Below are positions 33,673 through 45,268 of a DNA stretch of 64,000 nucleotides, piece by piece. A program made the position numbers and the translations under genes. Under the pieces are notes generated by a model. It saw only the letters and a program-made list of their open reading frames with translations, did not search any database and was not told the DNA's origin. Origin of the DNA: Roridomyces roridus (lineage: Eukaryota > Basidiomycota > Agaricomycetes > Agaricales > Mycenaceae); assembly GCA_029378245.1 (NCBI GenBank), contig JARKIF010000001.1, positions 2,170,001-2,234,000 on the forward strand, given 5' to 3'. Position 1 is the stretch's first letter, and every line of letters begins with the position of its first letter.

Positions 33673-34581
33673 ATGCACCCTAACATGCACCTCGCAGCTC
33701 GCTGCCAGTACTGGAGTTCCGAGTCCTGCGATGCATCCTCTGCTGCAGCTGAATTTCAACAAACTTCTGACCTTCCTCAGGGTAACCCTGCTGCCCAGAA
33801 GAGCAACCCTGACGCCCTCAGCAGGCTCATTGCGTCCGTCGCGGTTACTCGAGAATTGCTTCTTCTCCCAATTCTTTGCATTTCCCTGGACCTGGGACGT
33901 ATTCCTGATCCATATCCGGGGACCTTCGAGGAGATGGAGATCGCAGGACCATGCGTTTGCCGCGAGCGCTTCCTTTGCGCCTTGCTTTCGTTGGACGCGC
34001 TTCAACTACTAGCCACGATCCCCAAAGTGGCCGCAGCTTCTCTCTGGCCCCATGTATGGGCCTGGATCCATTATATCCACGAGTATCGACAAGTCCTGGT
34101 TCCACTAGCCATACAGTACCAGGTCACAAAGCACAGATCGTCCGCCGACTTCACCAGTCTCTTCCTAGACATCTGTCTTCTCAGGGGCCGTGATCCACCT
34201 ACCCTGGGTCGCATCTTGGCTACCCCCGGGTTCCGCGGGTCCTCGTCAAACTCCGTCCTCTTCATGTATAGAGAAGCTATGGGGCTCTACTGCGGTCAAT
34301 CCCGACATACATTGGCTGGACGCGAAAGATTGGACGGGACGTTAAGGAGGGCAAATGGATACCGCTGAGGTGGGAGTTCCTTCTTTTCCCCGTTGGTTCT
34401 GCAGTGAATTCATTTCTCATTTATTTCTAGCACCCAGGCTCCTTCGCAGCCGATGCCCTCCGCCGCGGGAGAATACGCCGGTACCGGCCCTCTAGTGAAT
34501 CCTCAGCTTATCAACTCCGGTGACTCGCCGGATCGAGTATTTGCGGAGGATCCACTGAGCTCGACGCATCACCTTCCTTAG
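33673..34581 (+). CDS. Unknown agaric-type protein, two exons
   Basis: Exons 33673-34340 and 34431-34581 join in frame to 272 residues across a 90-bp intron (GTTAAG..CTAG). Leucine- and tryptophan-rich helices are visible (LLLLPILCISLDLGRIP, LLSLDALQLLATIPKVAAA, SLWPHVWAWIHYIHEYRQVL), followed by ATPGFRG. From memory, proteins with LWPRxWxWIxFI..Y motifs form a large uncharacterised family in Mycena-like fungi. The second exon is Pro/Ser-rich. The first exon could also be read alone, as its frame stays open to 34368. It is transcribed, if at all, from an F-box-type leader. Confidence 0.5.
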
Positions 34582-34801
34582 ATTCGTCAAGCCGTGCAAG
34601 TTTCAGACACCTTTCATCTTCATCGATGATCCCTCGTCGTTTTCCGGATTTGTCCCAAATTCAACTTTGGAATTAACTTCTCGGGGATCAGGAACATGCA
34701 TGAACGGTGAGGCTTCTGGATGCGACGTGCCCTCTACCCTTGTATCTGTTACATGGCATCTAAAAAAATAGAAACAAGAGCTGCTCGCGCTTCCAACTTT
34801 C

Positions 34802-35268
34802 ACCTTTGGGACCTGTACATCTCTTCAAATTAGAAGGGACATATGGGGGGGGGTGTCCTTTCTAATTTGAAGGGATATAGCAATTTTCCCCTAGATGCAA
34901 TAAAAGTCGCAATAAATGTTGCAATAAAGCTGCAATTTATAGAGATAGAGACTTCAAGTTGTGTAAAGGTAGTATACGTTGCAATAAAGTTGACCTCACT
35001 GTGCAAACGAGTCACCGCCTGCCCGCTGTCCGCCGCCTTATGTAATCATCGTGGGCGGGACCATCTTCCCGCGATCTTCGGACACCAGAATGAATAAATA
35101 CATTGAATTTGCCGTAGAATAAACATGCGCTCGGTGCTACATAAGCCCGCCTCTACACGTGCCACGCGCCTTCCTCCCTCTACCCTTGCTATCCGCCCTC
35201 CGCATACACCCCACTACCCACCCCTGGCGCTCGTTGTTCGACTTCTGCAGCCGCTACATACCTGCGCC
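34802..35268 (+). repeat. Terminal inverted repeat, left
   Basis: Partner of 38575-39041. The outer half is AT-rich with several CAATAAA words, and the inner half is GC-rich. Only scattered mismatches exist between the arms. Confidence 0.85.
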
Positions 35269-38200
35269 CGTCATCGTTCTACATTTTGTAACAGGACTGG
35301 GAGCCGCCAGCACGATGTTATCCCGAATCTGAGAGCCAGACGGCCGGGAGCAGGGGACTGGGTGGGGGGTGGAGAAATGCCAGCCAAACATAGATGTTGA
35401 CAAGCTACATACGCTGGGCGTCAAGCCGTCGTTGGAGGCAAAGGCTCCGGGTGGGCTTCAAGCACCGGGCGGATTGTTAGGGTAATTTTAGCGGATTGGT
35501 AAAGTGAAATGTGCCGCGCGGGGAGAGGACATGGGTGCATCGATGCTGGGGAGAGGTTTGTGCTGGGGCGTACATAGATGGAGTGTCGTCAATGTCGATG
35601 GGGGTCGGGCAAGGCTGATGTCAGTCCTGACTCCCGGAATTAGGAAAGGGTGTACGCCAACGCGGGTTGGGAGTTCCACAGGGCGGATCTCTTCCCGGCG
35701 GTTTACCGCTTGGGTGCGGAGCAGGTCGAGGGAGCGCCACTGGATGGATGAGTGTAGTGATGGATGGGGTATGTGCAGCGTCGCCTGCCACGTAGTCATC
35801 GCCATGACACCGCGGCAAGGCCTTGGTATGTACGGCGCAGAAGTCGCCGGAGATCTCTGGAGGTGTTATGAAGGTCTGTGGGCTCTATCAAGAGAGGTCA
35901 ATCTGGACAACGAAGCGACACACCAGCATCCATTGCTGTATCCAAGGCTTCCGAGCCACCGACACTCATGCCATAATCCATCGAGCCAGGGTAGCCGGGG
36001 GTGACAGTAAGTCCTCAGAATGTTGTTCGCATCGAAAAAGGTGGTATGGGCCCATGGAGGTCGTCCAAGATGGACCAAGAGAGGGCATGAGGAGAGGAGA
36101 TGGATGTCGGAAAAGAAGAGTTGGGCGATCACATGACGGATCAACAACAATCAATTGCACGAACTCGCACCGAAAAATGGCTGCCCTCATACATCCAGCA
36201 CCCGGAGCACCGGATAATATGCTACACATTAACTCAGAGCTATCCCCTGCATCTTTGTATGTATACAATACCCAGAGATGGCATCATAATTGCCGTCAGA
36301 ACAGAATTTCGTGCTCGGGGGGCATATAGTGTGCGCGTTAGACCAGCCCCGGATCTTCCAACCAGCCTGGGTCGCTTATACACTTGATTGAATGAATCAT
36401 GAGCAGCTGAAAATGTACTGGGGATTTTTTTCTGGGCACAATCACACGCACTTCAAACTACCACCAGACAGCTTTCTTGGCAATCCATCTCGAAAGGTGG
36501 TTCCCAATTCTACTGTAAAAAGTGTCTCAACTGTCAAGGGCTTGCTCCGGTCGAGTTTTCAACCTGCAAGTACCCTGCATTCCCCATAAAATGACATCCA
36601 GTGTTCAAGCAGCCTGCCAGTGAGCAAAATGAATACACACCTTCAGGTATCCGATTTGGCACGGAATAGCTTCTATGCGCTCAGAATGCTCCAAACCGAA
36701 TCGAGTTTTGGCTGAGGTTCGAGGTTTGAGGCCGCCGTCGACGAAGGAAAAAGGGATCACTGACTTACCACGTGTGAAAACAGAGTGATCTCAACGATTG
36801 ATTTTTTTCTTGTGAGTTGAAGGTGCAATCTGCAGAAACTGAAGACATAGAATTCATCTATTAGCATCCAGTACCCCATTTGATTTATCTCAGATTTTAT
36901 CGACATGAGGAAGCCGTCGAGTGTGCTGTCGAACTCGTTCAATAGTGAAGCACCGAGAATAGACACCCATGTCAAATCTTGTTCGTCTACCTATCCTCAA
37001 CCTAAACACTGGTTATCTGGGCTCAAATTCGTTTCAAATCGTGAGTAGATGTCCCTGGCAGCCCTCAGACAAATCCTGGAGGGCTAGCCATTGTAGACTG
37101 GCAATATTTGGATGATGCCCGATATGCCCGACGAGTCCAGGTAACCGGCATGTCAGGCTCGTCTCGTCAGATGGTGCTTGGCTCGAGCACTCATCCATGC
37201 TCAAGGAGGTAAGGAATAAGAGTAGCATTCTAACTATCATATACAGAGTAGGGCAAGAGATAAATAACCCGATTGAATCCCATACTCGTTGACAATCAGC
37301 ACCACAATGAAGTGTGTTGTCCCGGGTCCGATGTATTTCATCGCCCGGTGATTCAGAAGGGAGGATCAAACCGTCTGCGAGGCGGCCAATGCACTACAGG
37401 TGGAATTGAGGAGCAGGACGAGGCCACGGCCGGCGGCGGCTTCTGCAGGGGTGCACAGCCCGACTATAATCCCCACACACCCGCGCGGAGCATACCGGGA
37501 AGCCATAGAAATCGAGGGGCGGGAAGCGAGGGCGGAGCCTAGTCCGTGTGGTTACAGATGGCGATACAAGGTGTCGTGGACGATACGGAAGATGGAGGGG
37601 CAGTATCAACGCGCCTACGCCGGAGCCTTCCTTGTGCTGGATGAGGATTGGAGGTTCAAGACGATGTGGTTGTCGATCTAGATGAGGGTTGATGGCGGGC
37701 AAGTGAGGAGACTGATAGACTGTAGCTGGTAGACGTGGTCGAGTTTTGTGCGCCAAGAGAAGCACGGCCAGAATGGAGCTCTCGAAGTGGCAGATACAGG
37801 TGGGCGTTGGGCGAGAGCGAGAGCGGTAAAGCCCATACAGGCGGAAGATGATTGGTGGACGGAGAAGACGGCGTAGCCCACCACGAAGAGCACCGCACAG
37901 ATTAGATGGGAAAAAGAGTAGAGGCGAGGAACGCACTTTGCCGACATTCGACGGAATCCAGAGCATTATGCACACTGCCCAACACACGTCTTGCATTCCT
38001 GCAGCTGAAGGCAGATCTTTGTTTCTCCTCCGGAGTCCTGTCTTCCTCGAGGCCTCCTCCCAGTCCGCCCACTCTTATACAGGCCCTCCCACCGCACTCT
38101 CTCAACCGCGCTGTAGCCCTGCGGGGGTAAGTCAGCTCTGAAGAAGCTGATTCAGAGCCCGAATACTCGCGAGAACTTCCCTTCCCTTCACGTCGGGAGG

Positions 38201-38574
38201 CGAGGCGAGGATGGGGTGGTGGCGGAAGAAAGAGCGGCGGTGTACAGCACCGAACCACCGGTACACGGCATTGCATCCGAACTGCTTCCGAAATGGCGCC
38301 ATTTTGTTTCTTCTCACGCGCGAGTTTTCACCTTCACGCCCTCTGCACCGTCTACGTCTACGCTTCCCCGACTTTTCATGCCTTCAAGAATCCGCCGCCC
38401 CAGCGCCGAGACACATTGGATTGAACACTCCCTTTTCTCTTGCTCTGTTCCTACCCGCCCCCGCCGCATCCAATCGCCGCCGTACGTACACGCTTTGTTG
38501 TGTCATTTGCGCAGCGTTCCGAGGCAAGGCAAAGCGCTTGCCAGGAGTGCAGATCAGGGGGTGGGCCAGTATCA
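35269..38574. other. Interior of the inverted-repeat element, no transposase
   Basis: Overlapping short frames on both strands occur at 35490-36390 and 37390-38000. The latter, on the minus strand, have some hydrophobic and proline-rich content in two frames and could be captured host sequence. None has a recognised domain. Confidence 0.4.
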
Positions 38575-39041
38575 GGCGCAGGTATGTAGCGGTTGCAGAA
38601 GTCGAACAACGAGCGCCAGGGGTGGGTAGTGGGGTGTATGCGGAGGGCGGATAGCAAGGGTAGAGGGAGGAAGGCGCGTGGCACGTGTAGAGGCGGGCTT
38701 ACGTAGCACCGCGCGCATGTTTATTCTACGGCAAATTCGATGTATTTACTCATTCTGGTGTCCAAAGATCGCGGGAAGATGGTCCCGCCCACGATGATTA
38801 CATAAGGCGGCGGGCGGCGGGCAGGCGGTGACTCGTTTGCACAGTGAGGTCAACTTTATTGCAACGTATACTACCTTTACACAACTTGAAGTCTCTATCT
38901 CTATAAATTGCAGCTTTATTGCAACATTTATTGCGACTTTTATTGCATCTAGGGGAAAATTGCTATATCCCTTCAAATTAGAAAGGACACCCCCCCCATA
39001 TGTCCCTTCTAATTTGAAGAGATGTACAGGTCCCAAAGGTG
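38575..39041 (-). repeat. Terminal inverted repeat, right
   Basis: Partner of 34802-35268, followed directly by the CCAACTTTC flank at 39042-39050. Confidence 0.85.
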
Positions 39042-39675
39042 CCAACTTTCTACGTCGTTTTCCTCGTCGTCGTACGAGACGCGTCCGGCGCGGAGACGGG
39101 GGCGGGGGTGCGTTGGTGCGCGCGGGGGTGCTTTAGGCAGCAGCTCTCTTTCTACCCTGGACTGCCAGAGCACCAATGTTTTGTCAAAATCGATGGAGCT
39201 GAAGTCGAACTGGGTCATGGTGAGTGAGGAATTCGATTCTGGGGTACACGTACTTTGTCTCTATCCGCAGCTACGGCGCACGCAATGTCCCTCGACTCGG
39301 ATGTGGGTTTGAGCTCTCCATGTGGCTGCGGAGGATAGATGGTTAGGGCGAATCCCAGGTCAGGGATATACCCACTTGCTCGGCACTGATGGCGGGCCTG
39401 GTAGTCTGCGATGCTAGTTCGCTGAAAGCCTCATCCGGTGGCTGCGAAAGATCCATGGGTGTGTCTACGTTGGTTTTCGGTGTAATGAAGCCCCTTAAAT
39501 ACGCGCCCAGAATACAAAGCCATTGTGTCTTTTGGTTCATTGGACTTACAAACTCTTTTTCGGATTTAGATGCCCAGTGCTCCCGACACTGCGGGCCTTC
39601 AAGGAAGCTCCGTTGACTGCACTCCCTTTGGAGGTGCGGTGGCTTTTGCCCGCAGTGGGAGCTCCGAATTTTCAT
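39042..39675 (-). pseudogene. Host gene split by the inverted-repeat element
   Basis: On the minus strand, exons ending at 39376 (..TTRPAISAEQ), 39325-39254 (PHGELKPTSESRDIACAVAA) and starting at 39209 (FDFSSIDFDKTLVLWQSRVE) are joined by 50- and 44-bp introns, all phase 0. The last exon runs into the element after the acidic DDEENDVES. Across the insertion, with one target copy removed, the frame continues as WKREQLLFLFF to a TAG at about 34762-34760. A host exon was therefore interrupted about 11 codons before its end or before a further splice. The protein family is not recognised. Upstream exons beyond 39675 are unresolved. Confidence 0.6.
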
Positions 39676-40459
39676 TGTTTAAGAAAATTGTTTGAATCGC
39701 GTTGCCGACTCATGGTGTCGCCATTCGCGGACTTGGATGGACGGTACCACCCCTGCCGCCGCCGCAACCCATCCCATCGCGATTAGATCCAGGCGAACTG
39801 TGGAATCGATTCTTCGAGTCCCGCCTCCTTCAACCAGAGGCCTAGAGACCTAGGGAGTTTCCTTTACCGCACTACCTCCGAGTCTGCGTCACTCGGGCGT
39901 CGCTAGGCCTTTTGCCCATTGACAAAGAGGGCCGCTTAAGACTGGCAGCTTCGTCCTATACATACGCCCCAAGATGCCCCTCTTCTTTCCTATGTGCTCT
40001 TTCAACTGTCCCGTTTTTCAATCGCGTCTTTGTCCAAATAAGATGTGCTCTGTTTGTTGCTTCTCGAGGACCGGCGGTCCCCCACCACAAAGACTTTATT
40101 CTGCCATTAAGGGAGGTCAGAGTGGAAGAACGAGTGTCAGAACTTAATACACAAAGTTCGATGGCTGACCTTCGACTGCGGATCGTTCGAGAGAGCCGAT
40201 GTTCTTAACAAGTTGGCGTTTTTTATTTGATTTATGACTTACCACATATTGTGGGACGGGTACGACAGAACGAGCGTGTCCCAATTGGGACGTTCGATCA
40301 CTATTCAATCGCACCACGTGGATGTGGACTTTGCGTGGAAGAACTCGGAGTGCAAAGCGAGCATCCATCGACTCTGAGTCGACGACCATGGTCCATTTTA
40401 TCATGAGGCTTGAAAGCTTGAAAGCTTGATCATGGCTGCCAATTTAAAATAAACTGGGA
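39676..40459. other. No firm gene
   Basis: A minus frame at 40144-40404 may be an upstream exon of the split host gene. No other signal was found. Confidence 0.3.
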
Positions 40460-40608
40460 CGTACTGGGACACTTGCTCTCGATTTGGATACCTTGCTCCG
40501 GCCCGGCTGGACTTGCTTTCGTTCTTCTCCTGATCTCAGTGATCATGAGTACATCTCCTGGTACCGGTCGCTTGTGGGAGATCTCTCCGTCTCCAGACCT
40601 CACAGAAC
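40460..40608 (+). promoter_or_regulatory. F-box-family leader of copy 3
   Basis: ACTGGGACACTTGCTCTCGA, TTGGATACCTTGCTCCGG and GGGAGATCTCTCCGTC, then CCTCACAGA..CATGCAGAACA, align with the leaders at 1560, 33484 and 52112 (minus). This copy is the most diverged in its middle part. Confidence 0.55.
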
Positions 40609-42100
40609 ATGCAGAACACACCCCGCCTCCTCTGGCAATCTCGACTCGATGACATCCGGCGCCAGATCGCCTCCTTGCGTGCCCAAGAAGAGCAGTTGGA
40701 AGACGCAGCTCGAGCCATAGTCTACCCGATACTCTCGATTCCAGTCGAACTCACCATCGCCATTCTCAAGGCGTGCGTCAAAGACCACCCACTGCACGAC
40801 CTGTTGGCTTTGGCCCACGTTTGCGGCCAGTGGCGACAAACAGCTTTGGCCACACCTGAACTCTGGACAAACATACAGTCAAGTAAACGATTTCGGGAAC
40901 TGTCTCGCCTCTTCTGATCCTTCACCTCCAGTCATGGAGCTCCCGGTGTGGTTGAATCGGAGTGGGGCCTACCCTTTGCACGCACAGGTCACCATTCGGT
41001 CCACGGCGGATTTGACAACTCTCAACGGCTACCTCGTCAATCACCCTTTGCGGTGGAAGACGTTAGCTCTACGCATGGCCGATACCCAGACCGGGGCCTC
41101 CGCTTTCTCACTACCATGCGACATTCCACATCTCCAGCAACTATCTGTCCAGGGGAGACCGCCTTCTGGGCCTCATTTGCCTGATGGTGACCTGACATTG
41201 GGCCCGTCGCTACTCGCTGCCAGGGCAACATCTCTCGTCGGCCTCAAAGTAGGCTATATCGTCCAATTACAAGGTGCTCAGATGGGCGTGTTCACGCGTC
41301 TGACTTCGCTATCCCTCGCTGGCCAGGAAACCGCTTGTCGACAATTTCTAGAGTTCACACCCAACCTTCAAAGTCTTGTTGTTGGTTGCGTGTCCCTTGA
41401 CCCAGCACCCATCGCTCCCATCATCATGTCTCACCTGCGAACCATCATCCTAGCAGAAGGATGTCACCCAGACTTCCTGGAGCAACTCACTGCACCCCTC
41501 TTGGAGCAGCTCGAGTTTCATCTAGATCTTCTCATGGCTACGGAGGCCGTCAGGTCCCTCATTTTACGATCCGGCTGCTCCGGATGCCTCCACAGGCTTT
41601 GTATTCGTGCCGGTGACAGCGCACAGAGCGTCACCCGATTTTTCGACCTCATGGGGCCAGCTCTTTCTAACCTCGAGCATCTCACGCTCAGAGCCGTGAT
41701 GAGAGAATCTCTCCACGAACTGTTCGCGCGCATGACCCCTGTATCTCGGGGCCCCGTCCTCCAGCTTCTGCCGATCTTACAGGCTCTCAAGTCCTTGACA
41801 CTATACGATTGCGGATATATCACCAACTATGATATATTTTCCCTCGTTAGTCTGTTGAAATCGAGGACGAGCGGCATGACGGGAGTAGTAACAATGGAGT
41901 CTTTGAGGTTCACCCTCGATACCGGCGCAGCGATACCGGCGCAGCCGATGGCGACCCCGATGTCGAGGACGCCCTCAATAGATTACAGCGCCTCCGCTAC
42001 CAAGGAATACTCGACATGGAATTCAATGTGGCCGGCGTCAACCGATTCACTAGTATATGGGAGCTTTCCCACTATCTTAACGCAAGGGTGAGTATCTCTG
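40609..42100 (+). pseudogene. F-box-like gene copy 3, frameshifted by a 14-bp tandem duplication
   Basis: Exon 1 (40609-40882) and exon 2 (from 40932) flank the conserved 49-bp intron. The protein reads DDIRRQIASLRAQEEQLED, YPILSIPVELTIAILKAC, LAHVCGQWRQTAL, TPELW, then MELPVWLNRSGAYPL and leucine-rich segments up to about residue 425. At 41917-41930 and 41931-41944 the 14 bases CGATACCGGCGCAG occur twice in tandem. Removing one copy puts the downstream sequence (DVEDALNRLQRLRYQGILD, then WELSHYLNAR) back in the frame seen in copies 1 and 2. As it stands, translation shifts and ends at 42091 with an unrelated tail. The N-terminal F-box remains intact, so a truncated product is possible. Confidence 0.75.
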
Positions 42101-42722
42101 ATCCTCTCTTCAAGTTCTCAAGTACTAATCATATTCTACGCTTAGGACAATTAGACTTTGACTGTAAAATCCTCCTATGAAAAATGATCGTGAATTCGAC
42201 TGGGCTCAGTTTGCTTGTAACGTCTGGGTAGCAATGGGATCCGGCCATCGCCATTAATGGGAGCCGGCAAATCATGACACTAGAGCTTGAATAGTCCTAC
42301 ACCCCCAAATGGTTGCCATGCCCGTTCCAGCTGAACATTCCAGCCGGACCCAGCTGGGTAGTCAAACTGGGTACCAGGCTGTACCTACCTGGGATTCAGG
42401 TGGTCGTTCGGCTGATCAAATCACCTGGAGTCCAGGTACTCCCCAGCTGATATCCGGTCGACACTTTTTGGTGGAAGCCAGGAGTAATGTATAATATTTC
42501 CGCGTCTCCGGAGGCGTCACTGGTGAATTGTCAATGAAGCTAGGGAACTTTCGAACTCGGAGGCCTATGATTGCAGCAAGCTCGGACGAAGGTTGGACGA
42601 AGGTGTATGCATATCCAGTGATGGTTCATTCAACTCCGAGTCGAAGCAAGTGGATGGCTGCCACCAACACCAAACCGTGGACCAGTCGCTTTAATTTCTT
42701 GTCATTTGTTTTTTTCTCGACA

Positions 42723-43330
42723 TTATCGGTGAGCGGCGGGGACGAGGGCGGGTGCAGCAGAGGCAGTGGCGAACTGTTTGAGATACAAGGTCAGACAGGT
42801 AGGGAAGTAGAGATCTTGCAAAACTTGCGGTTGTCGACTGGCTTGATATCTTGATATGTTCAGCCCGATAGTGCCCCCAAGATTGCCCAAGTTGTTTTCT
42901 TTGAACTTTTGGTTACGCAGCAGGGCCTGAACATCTGCCCCTGTCGACTCTGCCGATCCTTGCGCGATTAGCTCGATTGCGGCCATGAAATCTTCCAAAT
43001 CTTTAGGGCTCTTGAATTTGTCGGCCATGTCCCCTCTGATTTGAGAGAGCAGTTGTGCCAAACTCGGCCTACGATAATCAGTCAAGGTAATACATAGCTG
43101 CCACAATCTTTCACTGACGCCGAGGTTGGAGGAAGTAGGTAGCGCTTGTTGCGGTTCCTGTCATAATTCTTGAAATTGACTCGCCAAGGCTGCTTGAATG
43201 TGAGTATGGAGCCCGACTGCGAAGTATTTCTCACATCCTTGAGGAGAGGTTCGGTATCATTGATTTCGCTGCTTTGCTCCTGGAGATCCAAGCGGCCTAC
43301 AGGAACGGACGGTGGCAAAAACCAAGGCAT
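42723..43330 (-). CDS. Gene X, copy 2
   Basis: The start MPWFLPPSVPVGRLDL (43330) is followed by EQSSEINDTEPLLKD and QPWRVNFKNYDRNRNKR in one open frame, where copy 1 is broken. A second exon has LLSQIRGDMADKF and LIAQGSAESTGADVQALL. After a GTTTTG..ACAG intron a short Ala/Pro-rich exon ends at TAA 42723. The first donor here is GC rather than GT (AAGCG|GCTACC), whereas copy 1 keeps GT, so splicing may be weak. The product is about 160 residues of unknown family. Confidence 0.5.
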
Positions 43331-43799
43331 AGTGGTCAGGAGAAGAGCTTAGAGTGTGTAGGCCACGCGTTTCCAGAACGGTGCTGACCATGACAATTTG
43401 TAATTATTTGTACATCTTGCTCCCTTTGCGGTCGCTCACCTACGTGTTCCTCAATGGGACCGCTCAGCCTTAATTCACTCTCTCTCTCCATTGACGCGAT
43501 GTACATGTCCTCCGGGTTGAGTTAACCTTCTAGCTCGATCTTTGCTCGAACGAGGCACGGTGACCACTATTACTCGCCCGCTGTACATGTACTGTCTCCC
43601 TGGTGCTCCCTGGATGCCGCTGCGTTCGGGCCCTGCCGTCGCATATATTATTGATGGAGGATCACTGCCGACGCCCTAATCGAATAATAACTGATTCTGT
43701 GGAGCCAAGCCAGCGAACTCTCTCTCTCTCACGCGGACACCCAATCCCTGATCAAAGCCACTCAAGCCAAAAGTACTCTTCATTGAAGCCGAGATTGAC
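43331..43799. other. No supported gene
   Basis: Low-information sequence with CTCTCTCT runs at 43480-43490 and 43715-43730, between gene X and the F-box relic. Confidence 0.35.
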
Positions 43800-45053
43800 G
43801 CACCCACTCGCTCGCTCAAGACGGCGCGCTTAGCACTGGCGCAACTCGAGTGCTCACTCGTCTCCATCGGGAAGCTTCCAACAGAACCCCTCGTCAAGAT
43901 CTTCCTGGATTCGACTCAAGGAACCGTTCACCCCCGCCGAACACTCCTTTTATCCCAAGTCTGCGCAATATGAAGAAAGATGGTCAATATTACGCTGAAA
44001 TTATGGAACCAAGGGGTCATAAACGTCCGGACTTGGCCAAAAACACGGAGACGGGCACGTATGTAGAGGTACTGCGGTCACTTCTGGCACGCTCAGCTTC
44101 ATTGCCTCTAGATCTCTCGATTTCTTCGCAGTGTGACCAGCATGATGTCGGCAAAGACGCCGCCGGTGCCTTCGAGGTGGCCAAAAAAGTCTTCCACGCC
44201 GTCTCGCCCGCATTATCCCGGTGGCAGAATCTCAGATCTCAGGATGGACACGGGCTCATTTCCGGTGCTTGAGGAGCTGTGCAACAAGGCCGCGGCCTTC
44301 CCCTCACTCAAAAACCTCGCTGGTGAATACAGCGCGTGAGCGTGCCACGCTCCACTCACTTTGTTCTCTTCCGCCCGCTTCGGGACGTCCCCTTGTCCTG
44401 CACGGCTCGCGCGAAACACGCGGACTGTTAGTCCTGCCTTGGATAAATCCTTCGCGCTCAATTGCCAGTCCCCATCCGGATGACTGTCCGCCCTCCTCCA
44501 CTGCACACCGCTCGTCTCTGCCCACCTGGCTGCCAGCGAGTGGGCAGGGGCCCGTGCCAGAACTCTCTCCACTCATAGCAAATTTTCCTTCCCTCGCGGT
44601 CCTAAAGATCTGCTTCGAGCTGACGGCGTTGGCACCATTGGCCCCTCCCGCCCTACACTCTCCAACAGTTCTTTGGCTCACTGCGGTGATATCCACCTTC
44701 CAGAGTAGGTGCCGCGTCTCCGGCAAGTCAAGCGTGTGCATAGTTCGCTCACTTCGAGCGATTTGGTTTCAGTCCTTCGTCCTTCGTCGTTCGCTGGACA
44801 AGCCGGACCTGACCCTTGAAAATTGTTCAAACGCTGTCGATGACCTGCTGTTGGACCTGCTGACATGCAACCGGCCGGCGAATCACTCTTGGGGCTCAGA
44901 TATGACTACTCCGAACGCAAGTTTGAGCGTATGGTGAAATCCCTCTGGTGGACGACTGAATCACTGGGTCGACTGGAAAGATTGGCCATTGACCGGACCG
45001 TTGCTGCAGGCTTCGTCCACCCCGCGACGGATATAGTTAACCAGGGTGCCTAG
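43800..45053 (+). pseudogene. Decayed F-box/LRR gene
   Basis: An F-box-like start (LALAQLECSL, then IGKLPTEPLVKIFLDS and LLLSQVCAI) breaks off at TGA near 43972. Downstream, coding-like pieces appear in changing frames: YVEVLRSLLARSASLPLDLS, AVSPALSRWQNLRS, FPVLEELCNKAAAFPSLKNL, FPSLAVLKICFELTAL and WTTESLGRLERLAID. This order (F-box, linker, LRR-like strands) fits the common agaric F-box type, unlike the MQN family. Several stops and shifts show long decay. It sits inside the second duplicated block and is absent from the first. Confidence 0.6.
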
Positions 45054-45268
45054 CCGTTCTTTACACTATCTTCTATAGTTTATGGGAAAGCCGTCGATAT
45101 CAGTAACCATTTCCGAACTTGAAATTTATACAGTTGTTGGAACGCTGGGTTTCGAATTCCATCATGTATTCAGATATAACGAGCGATGATGTACACGCAG
45201 CCGAGGCGTAGCGCTAGCTACGTATGGTTTCGTCTATTGAATGGATGCGGCGTTAAGAAATGACTATT

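Larger units (their letters stand above)
34802..39041. mobile_element. DNA-transposon-like element with 467-bp terminal inverted repeats
   Basis: Outer arms 34802-35268 and 38575-39041 are near-identical inverted repeats of equal length, starting ACCTTTGGGACCTGTAC. The element is flanked by CCAACTTTC on both sides (34793-34801 and 39042-39050). The ninth base is shared with the arm end, so the target duplication is 8 or 9 bp. Long arms with a 9-bp duplication suggest a Mutator-like element; 8 bp would fit hAT or KDZ. No transposase is visible in the 3.3-kb interior, so the copy is non-autonomous. Confidence 0.8.

Noticed and set aside
37394..37996. 200-codon minus frame inside the inverted-repeat element, considered as a transposase
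   Set aside because: Proline/arginine-rich with competing frames and no catalytic motif.
42300..42480. Repeated CCAGCTGG and CAGGT words considered as a small inverted-repeat element
   Set aside because: The matches are short and no consistent pair of arms or target duplication was found.
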